Below are positions 44,751 through 52,212 of a stretch of 64,000 nt of DNA, one piece after another. The notes under the pieces were generated by a model. It saw only the letters and a list, made by a program, of their open reading frames with translations. It searched no databases and was not told the DNA's origin. Origin of the DNA: Acidobacteriota bacterium (lineage in GTDB: Bacteria; Acidobacteriota; Terriglobia; Terriglobales; Acidobacteriaceae); the NCBI GenBank assembly GCA_021780075.1, contig JAJXZL010000005.1, positions 62,001 to 126,000 of the forward strand, given 5' to 3'. The position numbers and the translations under genes were made by a program. Numbering within the stretch: position 1 is the stretch's first letter; every line of letters starts with the position of its first letter.

Positions 44751-46670
44751 TTATGCGGGTGACGGCGAGCCCTCGGGATAGTTTGGTCCACCGCGGCTCT
44801 CGGGCTTGAGGACCTGTTGCACGCTTCCGCCGCCGGTATCGCTGGGCGATGCGAGCACGGAACGGACCGGGGGGAGTTCCTTGCCCTCGATCAACATTCG
44901 CACCTCATCGGCGTCGATGGTCTCGCGCTCCAGCAGGGCCGCGGCAATGCGGTGCATGGCGTCCTTGTGGGACTCGAGAATCGCATGCGCCGACTGGTAC
45001 GCCTCGTCGATCAGGCGGCGAACTTCCTGGTCGATCTGACGGGCCGTTTCCTCGCTGAAGTCGCGATGCTGCGCGATTTCGCGGCCGAGGAAGATCTGCT
45101 CCTCCTTCTTGCCGAAGGTGAGCGGACCGAGGCGGCTCATGCCGTACTCGCAAACCATGCGCCGTGCCAGGTCTGTAGCGGTTTCAATGTCGCTGCCAGC
45201 GCCAGTGGACATCTGGTCGAGGAATATCTCCTCGGCAACCCGGCCGCCGTAGGCCGTTGCCAGCCGTGTTTCAAGGTACTCGCGGGTGTAGTTGTGGCGG
45301 TCGTCTGGCAGATAGATGGTGACGCCCAGAGCCATGCCACGGGGAATGATGGTGACCTTATGGATGGGGTCAGAGTGCTCGCGCAGGAAGGACACAAGCG
45401 CGTGGCCGGCCTCGTGATAGGCGGTCACCCGCTTTTCCTCGTCGGTCAGCAGCATGGACTTGCGCTCGGCGCCCATGAGCACCTTGTCCTTGGCCAGCTC
45501 GAAGTCGTACATGGTGACTTGCTTGCGGTTGACACGAGCAGCGTTGAGGGCAGCCTCATTGACCATATTGGCGAGGTCTGCTCCGCTGAAGCCGGGTGTG
45601 CCACGGGCCAGGATGTTCAGGTTCACGTCGTCCGCAACGGGCACCTTCTTCACATGCACGCGCAGGATTTCCTCGCGGCCGCGCACATCGGGCAGGCCGA
45701 CAACAACGCGGCGGTCAAAGCGACCGGGGCGCAGCAGGGCGGGATCCAGCACGTCAGGGCGGTTGGTGGCGGCGACCAGGATTACGCCGTCGTTGGACTC
45801 GAAGCCGTCCATTTCGACGAGGAGTTGATTGAGGGTCTGCTCGCGCTCATCGTGTCCGCCGCCGAGGCCGGCGCCGCGATGGCGGCCGACAGCGTCGATT
45901 TCATCGATGAAGATGATGCAGGGGGCGTTCTTCTTGCCCTGCTCGAAGAGGTCGCGGACGCGGCTTGCGCCAACGCCGACGAACATCTCAACAAAGTCAG
46001 AGCCGGAGATGGAGAAGAACGGCACATTGGCTTCGCCGGCCACGGCACGGGCCAGCAGGGTCTTTCCGGTTCCGGGAGGTCCGACGAGGAGCACACCCTT
46101 GGGAATGCGTCCGCCGAGCTTCTGGAACTTCTGCGGCTCGCGCAGGTACTCGATGATTTCCTTGAGTTCTTCCTTGGCCTCGTCCACGCCGGCCACATCT
46201 TTGAAGGTGACCTTCTTTTGCTGCATGGAGAGCAGGCGAGCGCGGCTCTTGCCGAAAGAGAGGGCCTTGTTGCCGCCGGACTGCATCTGGCGGAGCATGA
46301 AGAACCAGATGGCGCCCAGCAGGACGAACGGGCCGATGTTAAAGAGCAGCGGCAGCAGGATATTGCTCTGCGGATCCTTCAGCGTGAAGGCGACCTTGGC
46401 AGCGTGCAGCTTTTCAATCAGCGTGTCGGTGCTTGCCGGGATTGTGGTGTGGAACTGATCCTTAGGCGTGGCCTTCATGTGGCCGTGAAGCTCCGTGCCC
46501 TGAATGGTTACATCCTGCACCTGCTGTGCATCAATCTTGTCCAGCAGATCGGAGTAAGAAACCTCCGTGTCCTTGCCCATGTTCGTTCCACGCTGGACTA
46601 CACCCCAAAGCAGCATGAGACAAATAAGGATAAAGACCCAGAACATGATTGTTTTGACGGTCGAATTCAC
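44751..46670 (-). CDS. ftsH: ATP-dependent zinc metalloprotease FtsH
   Basis: Membrane-anchored AAA+ protease for membrane and regulatory protein turnover. I chose the GTG at 46670 (639 aa), where the frame reads [16 protein letters not shown]; an upstream ATG adds 12 residues. Two membrane helices (about 6-26 and 107-127) flank a periplasmic domain. Walker A GPPGTGKT is at 197-204, Walker [12 protein letters not shown] follows, and the SRH has [20 protein letters not shown]. The zinc motif HEAGH is at 419-423, with the third ligand in [13 protein letters not shown]. Upstream lies tilS on the same strand, a common tilS-ftsH pairing, with two palindromes between. Confidence 0.97.
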   Translation of the reverse strand: MNSTVKTIMFWVFILICLMLLWGVVQRGTNMGKDTEVSYSDLLDKIDAQQVQDVTIQGTELHGHMKATPKDQFHTTIPASTDTLIEKLHAAKVAFTLKDPQSNILLPLLFNIGPFVLLGAIWFFMLRQMQSGGNKALSFGKSRARLLSMQQKKVTFKDVAGVDEAKEELKEIIEYLREPQKFQKLGGRIPKGVLLVGPPGTGKTLLARAVAGEANVPFFSISGSDFVEMFVGVGASRVRDLFEQGKKNAPCIIFIDEIDAVGRHRGAGLGGGHDEREQTLNQLLVEMDGFESNDGVILVAATNRPDVLDPALLRPGRFDRRVVVGLPDVRGREEILRVHVKKVPVADDVNLNILARGTPGFSGADLANMVNEAALNAARVNRKQVTMYDFELAKDKVLMGAERKSMLLTDEEKRVTAYHEAGHALVSFLREHSDPIHKVTIIPRGMALGVTIYLPDDRHNYTREYLETRLATAYGGRVAEEIFLDQMSTGAGSDIETATDLARRMVCEYGMSRLGPLTFGKKEEQIFLGREIAQHRDFSEETARQIDQEVRRLIDEAYQSAHAILESHKDAMHRIAAALLERETIDADEVRMLIEGKELPPVRSVLASPSDTGGGSVQQVLKPESRGGPNYPEGSPSPA

Positions 46671-46755
46671 CAGGATTCCTCTTTCCCGGCGGGGGAGAAG
46701 CCGCACACAGAGACCTCAATCACCGCCTACGTCATCTCTTTAGACGCCTGAACCC

Positions 46756-46807
46756 TCTGTGAAGTCACAGAAAGTACAGAGCCCCTGCGTCGCAGACACC
46801 AGTGTCT
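46756..46807. promoter_or_regulatory. Two palindromes upstream of ftsH
   Basis: TCTGTGAAGTCACAGA (46756-46771) and AGACACCAGTGTCT (46794-46807) are both perfect inverted repeats with 2-nt centres, 86 and 124 bp upstream of the ftsH start. Their centres are 37 bp apart. TACAAT at about 46835 on the minus strand could be a -10 element, with no good -35. Confidence 0.35.
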
Positions 46808-46921
46808 CGCCGCCGGATGAGCAGTAATAGAGATTGTACTCCGAAGCCGGAAAAACTCCTACGAAATGACAGGGCAGCCGGGGAGGAATCAGGAAGGTAA
46901 GTGGCACTCAAAAAGCGCGGT

Positions 46922-48412
46922 TTATGCGGGCCGCTTGCCGTCGGCCGCCAGAGGGGTTGCCGTCACTTTGATTCCCGGTTCCGGCTCGAGTTCGACGCCC
47001 TGCATCCATACGATGCGGCCGTCCAGTTCGAGGACTGGCCACACGGCCCTGCTTGTGCCTGTAACCTTTAGACGCTCCAGCACTTCTTTCACCTTGCGCT
47101 GCCCGCTGGAGTAGTGCAGCCTGACGCGGTCTCCGGGCTTCCAGTTGCGCAGGAGGGCGGTGGCAGCGGCAGGCGGGGCGGCTGCCTGCTCCACCTGGAT
47201 GCACAGGCGGAGCGCGAATGCGGGGGCAAGGACCTCGCCGGGGATGTTCACTTTGTACTCTGCAGGGGTGTCGGCAGCGTTCAGGCTTGCCGATGAAGCC
47301 GCCATCACGGCAAGGCGCAGCTCGCGATGGGTTCGCTCAGCGTGCAACCCCTGTGCCAACTGGCACTTCTGCCCGGCCCGGCCGGAATGAGCCAGCGCGC
47401 GCAGGGCCTCAGTGGAGGCGAAATCCGGTGCGGCGCCGAGTTGCGCGGCGGCATGGCGCAGGAGGCGACGCTGCATGGCTACGGGTTGCGCGGCGAGGCG
47501 GGTGACGTCGAGAGCGAGCTCTGCGCCGGCTGCCCGGCCACCGCCGCGCACCGGACGGCCGGGCAGGATCAACTGCGGAGCGATGCGGGCAAGCTCGGTC
47601 TGCCACCAATCTTCTTCGTCGCGGGCCAGCTCGGCCATCTGGGCGAGATGCTCGCGGAGGCGGGGATTCCAGGTTTCCAACTGGGGCAGCAGCTCGTGGC
47701 GGATGCGGTTGCGGGTATAGGTCAGGTGGCGATTGGACGAGTCCTCACGCCACGGCTGGCCGGCGGCTTGAAGGTAAGCCTCGACCTGGGCCCGGGTTGT
47801 GCCGAGCAGCGGGCGGAGGATGCGGCCCTCGGGGAATTCGACGACGGGGTGGATGCCGGACAGGCCTTCCGTCCATGCTCCGCGGAGGAATTTGGCGAGG
47901 ACGGTTTCTGCCTGATCGTCGAGGGTATGAGCGGTGGCCATTGCATCGAGCGGCGTTTCAGACAAGAGCTTGCGAAACCACCGGTAGCGCAAGCGGCGGG
48001 CGGCCTCTTCGATGGTTTCTGCGGGCTTTCCGGTTTGGGGATTTGCCTGCGCTTCGGCAGCCGTGTCCACATGGGCTTCATGGAAGGGCAGGCCAAGGCG
48101 GGCGGCGAGGTCGCGGGCGAAGGCGAGGTCGGCGTCCGCCTCGTCGGCGCGCAGGCCGTGGTGCAGATGGGCGGCGTGGAGGACAAGGCCCAGCTCGGAG
48201 GCGCGCTCGGCGAGGGCGCAGGTAAGGGCTACGGAGTCCGCGCCGCCGGAGAGTCCGACGGCGAGGCGGAGGCCGGGACGGAGCAGGGCGAGATCGAGCG
48301 GCAGCGATGCGGCCAGTGTGCGGCGAGCTTTCGTGGACACGAGAGGATGATAGAAGCTCGAAGCGTTTGCCGACCAGCTTTGGGCTGCTCGACGAAAGCG
48401 GCGCAACTGCAT
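46922..48412 (-). CDS. tilS: tRNA(Ile)-lysidine synthase TilS
   Basis: ATP-pyrophosphatase that converts C34 of tRNA-Ile(CAU) to lysidine, letting it read AUA. The 496-aa protein has the PP-loop LAVGLSGGADSVALTCAL (SGGADS at 55-60), the HLHHGLRADEADAD segment, ATAHTLDDQAETVL with conserved His/Asp, and WREDSSNRHLTYTRNRIRHELLP. The C-terminal third contains the TilS C domain (LRNWKPGDRVRLHYSSGQRKVKE). The start ATG at 48412 leaves 54 residues before the PP-loop; a GTG at 48340 is a possible shorter start. It is 32 bp after the phosphatase gene. Confidence 0.93.
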   Translation of the reverse strand: MQLRRFRRAAQSWSANASSFYHPLVSTKARRTLAASLPLDLALLRPGLRLAVGLSGGADSVALTCALAERASELGLVLHAAHLHHGLRADEADADLAFARDLAARLGLPFHEAHVDTAAEAQANPQTGKPAETIEEAARRLRYRWFRKLLSETPLDAMATAHTLDDQAETVLAKFLRGAWTEGLSGIHPVVEFPEGRILRPLLGTTRAQVEAYLQAAGQPWREDSSNRHLTYTRNRIRHELLPQLETWNPRLREHLAQMAELARDEEDWWQTELARIAPQLILPGRPVRGGGRAAGAELALDVTRLAAQPVAMQRRLLRHAAAQLGAAPDFASTEALRALAHSGRAGQKCQLAQGLHAERTHRELRLAVMAASSASLNAADTPAEYKVNIPGEVLAPAFALRLCIQVEQAAAPPAAATALLRNWKPGDRVRLHYSSGQRKVKEVLERLKVTGTSRAVWPVLELDGRIVWMQGVELEPEPGIKVTATPLAADGKRPA

Positions 48413-48444
48413 CAGCTCACCATCCCGGGCGAGAGCGGGCAGCT

Positions 48445-50490
48445 TTACGCCGCTGATGACGAAAGGGCCTGCGCCGCCACGCCGGCCTCGGACTCGATTG
48501 CTGCCGTCTTTCTGGTCATCGTGAGAACGGTGATATCGTCCTGCTGGCCGAAGCGTTGTGCGGCTTCTGCAATTGATTCAGCGGAATGGGTGGCAATGGC
48601 CAAAGTACGCTCAAAACCGAACAGCTCGCCCGTCTTGCTGCGGGCCTCCACGACGCCGTCGGTCAGCATCGTCAACTGCTCGTTTTCGCGCAACTGCATG
48701 GTGGATTCGGCATACGCAGCCGTTGCAGAGAGACCGAGCGGAAGCCCATTTGCGACGGCAAGCTCCTGGCTCCCGAGATAGGGCGCAAGGTGGCCGGCAT
48801 TCGCCATTGTGACCGAGCCATCGGTGTCGGCGCGGAGGATGAGGCAGGTGGTGAATCCGTTGCGGGTTCTCGCCAGCATGCGCTGGTTCATTGCCGTCAG
48901 AATCTCCGCCGGGCTCTCGGTGTAATGCGCAAGTGTACGCACCGTGCCGACCAACAGCGAGACGGTCATGGCCGCCGGTATGCCCTTGCCGCTCACATCG
49001 CCGATGACCATGAGGACTCCGCCCGCAGGCAGTGGAATGATCTGGAAGAAATCGCCGCCAACCTCTTCAGCCGGCTTGTACACGCTCTCAACCTTAAAGT
49101 CATGGATGATGGGCAGAGAGTCGGGGATGAGCACCTGCTGCACGGCGCGCGCGTTGCGGATCTCTTCTTCCAGGCGGATCTGCTTGAGGCGGGCTTCAGC
49201 TGCGTAGCGATAGACGGCATAGACAAGCGTCACAAGGAGGCCGGAGACGAACACCCGTTGAGCGTTGATCGGAATGCCGAGCACGACGAAGAAAGGCTCC
49301 ATCAATTTGGGGCCCAGGGTAATGTGGGTAAACCGGCTGCCCTGCATCAGCGCGACTGCCGTGATGTACAGGGTGCGCGAGAGAAAGACAAAGACAGCCA
49401 CCACCCAGCGGAGGGGATCGCGATTTGAGCGGCGCAGTATTGCAGTACCTATCAGATAGTACGGGTAAAGTGAAAGGGGCAACATAAGCGCCGTGAGCGC
49501 CATATCGGCTATCTGCCAGGGGTGCGGATGCGGTAGAAATAAGCCGGCGACGATGGCAATTCCGAGGATGGAGTAGGCGAAATCGACGGCGGCGAGGATA
49601 CGTGTGAGGCGGAGGATGCGCACATCTTTTTGCAGGTCGAGAAGGTACAGCAAAACGAACCAGAGCGCGACTTCGCCAAGGGCTTCCGATGGCAGATTGA
49701 GTCCCAAGGCGAGGGTGGCATGAATTGGAATCTTGAAGTCGAACAGCAGCGCCGTGAGCGAGATTCCAGCAGCAAAGCAGGCCATCCAGAAAGCGAGCCA
49801 TTGGGAACGTTCGCGGAACCACATGACGAGGCCAAAGACAGCCACCATGATATTGAGGTATACGAGCGCGAATGTGAACTGGTGACTGCGGAGCCAGCTG
49901 TAATCGAGCGCAGCCATGGCGCCTTCGATGGACTGCGGGCTGCCGATGACCGGTGGCTCGTAGAAGCCGCCCTGCTGGCCGTCATCGAACGACACGAATG
50001 GAGCTTTCCAGACGCGAAGTGCGAGGACACCGGATTGCGCCGGTCCAAGTCCGAAGCTGTGGGGTGCGCACACGACAAACCAGACTGGCTGCGGCGGGAG
50101 TTTCCCATAGGTGCCGACAAGCTGACCGTTCCAGTAGAGCTCGTAGACGTCTTCAGCGGCGGGAATCAGGATTGCGAGTTGATCTGGAGACTGGCCGGGC
50201 GCCAGTGTGACACGGAGGCGGTACCATGCCAAGCCGTCCTGATTCGCGTGGCCCTGCATGCCCCAAGGCTTGTCAGCGGCCAGTTGTTCCCAGGTGGAAT
50301 CGTCAAAGGCGGGCGAGGCCCAAGCCGGGTTGTCCCCCAAATGGAATTGCCATGGGCCCTCGAGGGTTGCAGCACCGCCATCAAAATGAATGGGAGCCTG
50401 GGCAGAAGCCGGGACAGCGGTCCGGAGCGCTGCGACGCTCAACGCGGCTGCAAAAGCGAGCAAGAGCAACCTGCGGCCAAACTGCGGCAT
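48445..50490 (-). CDS. Membrane SpoIIE/PP2C-type phosphatase with extracytoplasmic sugar-binding-like domain, copy 1
   Basis: I chose ATG at 50490 (681 aa) because it opens a signal peptide (MPQFGRRLLLLAFAAALSVA); an ATG 66 bp upstream is possible. The exported N-terminal domain (about 30-190) has the jelly-roll motif LEGPWQFHLGDNPAWASPAFDDSTWE, as in GH2 sugar-binding domains. About seven membrane helices follow (about 200-420), then a short coiled coil and a cytoplasmic PP2C/SpoIIE domain (about 440-660) with EVGGDFFQII, IGDVSGKGIPAAM, NAGHLAPYL, LTDGVVEAR and QQDDITVL. All metal-binding Asp residues appear intact. It probably senses an envelope signal and dephosphorylates an unknown partner, perhaps an anti-anti-sigma factor. 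A paralogue lies at 52213-54354. Confidence 0.85.
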   Translation of the reverse strand: MPQFGRRLLLLAFAAALSVAALRTAVPASAQAPIHFDGGAATLEGPWQFHLGDNPAWASPAFDDSTWEQLAADKPWGMQGHANQDGLAWYRLRVTLAPGQSPDQLAILIPAAEDVYELYWNGQLVGTYGKLPPQPVWFVVCAPHSFGLGPAQSGVLALRVWKAPFVSFDDGQQGGFYEPPVIGSPQSIEGAMAALDYSWLRSHQFTFALVYLNIMVAVFGLVMWFRERSQWLAFWMACFAAGISLTALLFDFKIPIHATLALGLNLPSEALGEVALWFVLLYLLDLQKDVRILRLTRILAAVDFAYSILGIAIVAGLFLPHPHPWQIADMALTALMLPLSLYPYYLIGTAILRRSNRDPLRWVVAVFVFLSRTLYITAVALMQGSRFTHITLGPKLMEPFFVVLGIPINAQRVFVSGLLVTLVYAVYRYAAEARLKQIRLEEEIRNARAVQQVLIPDSLPIIHDFKVESVYKPAEEVGGDFFQIIPLPAGGVLMVIGDVSGKGIPAAMTVSLLVGTVRTLAHYTESPAEILTAMNQRMLARTRNGFTTCLILRADTDGSVTMANAGHLAPYLGSQELAVANGLPLGLSATAAYAESTMQLRENEQLTMLTDGVVEARSKTGELFGFERTLAIATHSAESIAEAAQRFGQQDDITVLTMTRKTAAIESEAGVAAQALSSSAA

Positions 50491-50613
50491 GGCAGAAGCA
50501 TACTCCCGAAACGGATGGGCAAAACGGATTTTCGCAGTCATTTTTGAAGCACTCATCCGAAGGCAGGCAGGTCAATCGGAGCTTATACGCCGCGGTGCTA
50601 TACTCCACGAGTT

Positions 50614-51315
50614 ATGCAGGTATTTGTGATTCTTCCCGCAGCAGGGCTGGGCACGCGCATGGCGGGGCCGCAGCCGAAGCAGTTTCTCGCGCTGGATGGG
50701 GTTCCCATCCTGATCCACTCGCTGCGCGCGTTTGCCTCAGTGCAGCAGGTGACGGCGATTTACGTGGCGGTGCGCAAGCCGGAGATGGAGCGCGTGGAGG
50801 CGCAGGTAGCCGAGTACGGCTTTGCCGGCCGGGTGCACGTGGTAGAGGGCGGAGACAGCCGGCAGGAATCGGTGGCCAATGCGCTGGCGGCACTGCCCGC
50901 CCAGCCGGAGGACATCGTGCTGGTGCATGATGCGGTGCGTCCGCTGATTGACGCGGCGACGATTGAGCGCACGATTGAAGCGGTGAAGGAACACGGAGCG
51001 GCCATTGTGGGGCTGCCGGCGGTGGACACGATCAAGCAGGTGGAGCGGGCGGCACACTACTCGCTGATTACGGCGACCATTCCGCGGGAGTTCGTTGTGC
51101 TGGCGCAGACGCCGCAGGGCTTTCGCTATGGGCTGCTGCAGCAGGCTTTTGACGAGGCGATGGCGGACGGTTTTGTGGGCACGGACGAAGCCTCAGTAGT
51201 GGAGCGCGCCGGGCATCCGGTGGCGGTGGTGCCCGGCTCTCAGGTTAATCTGAAGATTACGCAGCCGGGCGATCTGGAGCTGGCGGAGTTCTATCTGCGC
51301 CAGCGCGCCCGCTGA
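50614..51315 (+). CDS. ispD: 2-C-methyl-D-erythritol 4-phosphate cytidylyltransferase IspD
   Basis: Nucleotidyltransferase of the MEP pathway that makes CDP-ME from MEP and CTP. The 233-aa protein begins MQVFVILPAAGLGTRMAGPQ, the CTP-binding glycine-rich loop with its Arg and Lys (PKQFLALDG). Other signatures are VEGGDSRQESVANALAALP, VLVHDAVRPLID and TPQGFRYGLLQQAFD near the active site. Divergent from the phosphatase gene on the minus strand, and 175 bp before ispF; the gap between them holds a repeat element, so the pair may not be a tight operon. Confidence 0.96.
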   Translation: MQVFVILPAAGLGTRMAGPQPKQFLALDGVPILIHSLRAFASVQQVTAIYVAVRKPEMERVEAQVAEYGFAGRVHVVEGGDSRQESVANALAALPAQPEDIVLVHDAVRPLIDAATIERTIEAVKEHGAAIVGLPAVDTIKQVERAAHYSLITATIPREFVVLAQTPQGFRYGLLQQAFDEAMADGFVGTDEASVVERAGHPVAVVPGSQVNLKITQPGDLELAEFYLRQRAR

Positions 51316-51343
51316 GAGCGGCACGCCCGGATCAATGTGGTTT

Positions 51344-51374
51344 CCAGGTCTCAAAGTCGAGACCTGGGGCACCC
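51344..51374. repeat. Intergenic hairpin element, copy C
   Basis: A perfect 9-bp stem CCAGGTCTC/GAGACCTGG around AAAGTC, running into GGGGCACCC, similar in layout to elements A and B at 39.1 kb. Confidence 0.55.
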
Positions 51375-51405
51375 AGGGACAGTGAGCCAGGAGCGTGGAG
51401 ATGCA

Positions 51406-51443
51406 GGTCCTTCGACTGCGCTTCGCTCCGCTCAGGATGACAG
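51406..51443. repeat. Dispersed-repeat-like sequence between ispD and ispF
   Basis: The segment GGTCCTTCGACTGCGCTTCG continues into CTCCGCTCAGGATGACAGG. It has TCCT/AGGA and GCG/CGC complementary arms and matches a type of short palindromic sequence I associate with intergenic dispersed repeats in several bacterial genomes, including Acidobacteria. Copy number cannot be checked here. Confidence 0.45.
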
Positions 51444-51490
51444 GTTGCGTTGGAGACTCTGAGACAAGCTCAACAACAGGCACGGAGACC

Positions 51491-52105
51491 ATGGACACAC
51501 GGATCGGATTTGGTTTTGACTCGCACGAATTCAAGCCAGGCGTGCCTTTGCGCATTGGGGGATTGACGCTGGAGCATCCGGAGGGCCTGGCGGGGCACTC
51601 TGACGGCGATGTGCTGCTGCACGCGATTACCGATGCTCTGCTGGGCGCGGTGGCGGCAGGCGATATTGGCAGCTTTTTCCCGCCGGGCGATCCGCGCTGG
51701 AAGAACGCCGACTCGGCGATTTTTCTGAACCTGGCCATGGAAGAACTTCAGAATGCGGGCTACCGCATTGTGAATGTGGACACCACGCTGGTGCTGGCGG
51801 CGCCGAAGATTTCCCCGATTGCCGGGGAGATGCGCGCGCGTGTGGCGGACCTGCTTGGCGTGGAGCTGAACCAGGTGAGCATCAAGGCCAAGACACCTGA
51901 AGGACTGGGGCTGGACCACGTGGCGCAATGCCATGCGGTGGCGCTGGTGGAGCGCGCGGCGGACGAAGATGCGCTGAAGAGCATGAGCGCAGTGATTGAG
52001 AGCCAGAAACAACTGGAAGACGTGGTGGAAGACCTGTTGAGCAGCGTCCATGGCGTGCCGAAGAAGCGCGTTGCGCCGGTGTACGACACGGAGGACATTA
52101 CGTAG
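51491..52105 (+). CDS. ispF: 2-C-methyl-D-erythritol 2,4-cyclodiphosphate synthase IspF, with C-terminal extension
   Basis: Zinc-dependent MEP-pathway enzyme that makes MEcPP from CDP-ME-2-phosphate. The start MDTRIGFGFDSHEF (ATG at 51491, 204 aa) is the family N-terminus; the longer frame runs into the repeat. Zinc ligands are in FDSH and in GHSDGDVLLHAITDALLG; the catalytic region reads IKAKTPEGLGLDHVAQCHAV. The GRGEG segment of E. coli IspF is replaced by a shorter loop, as in some other bacteria. After about residue 160 there are roughly 40 extra residues (AVIESQKQLEDVVEDLLSSV and on) that normal 157-160-aa IspF proteins lack. Confidence 0.94.
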   Translation: MDTRIGFGFDSHEFKPGVPLRIGGLTLEHPEGLAGHSDGDVLLHAITDALLGAVAAGDIGSFFPPGDPRWKNADSAIFLNLAMEELQNAGYRIVNVDTTLVLAAPKISPIAGEMRARVADLLGVELNQVSIKAKTPEGLGLDHVAQCHAVALVERAADEDALKSMSAVIESQKQLEDVVEDLLSSVHGVPKKRVAPVYDTEDIT

Positions 52106-52212
52106 TCAACATGCACGACATCCCTTTCGCGCATTGTGCCTTGCGCAGTGCGCTCAGCTGGCGTATGCTCCGGTCACGCAGGTATTTATAACTCCAGCCT
52201 TCCCGGACGGTC

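Noticed and set aside
44817..46751. Plus-strand open frame of 644 codons opposite ftsH
   Set aside because: Antisense shadow of FtsH, which carries Walker A/B and HEAGH motifs.
46756..46771. CRP-type site upstream of ftsH
   Set aside because: CRP sites are TGTGA-N6-TCACA; here the half-sites are separated by only 2 bp, so it is listed as an unassigned palindrome instead.
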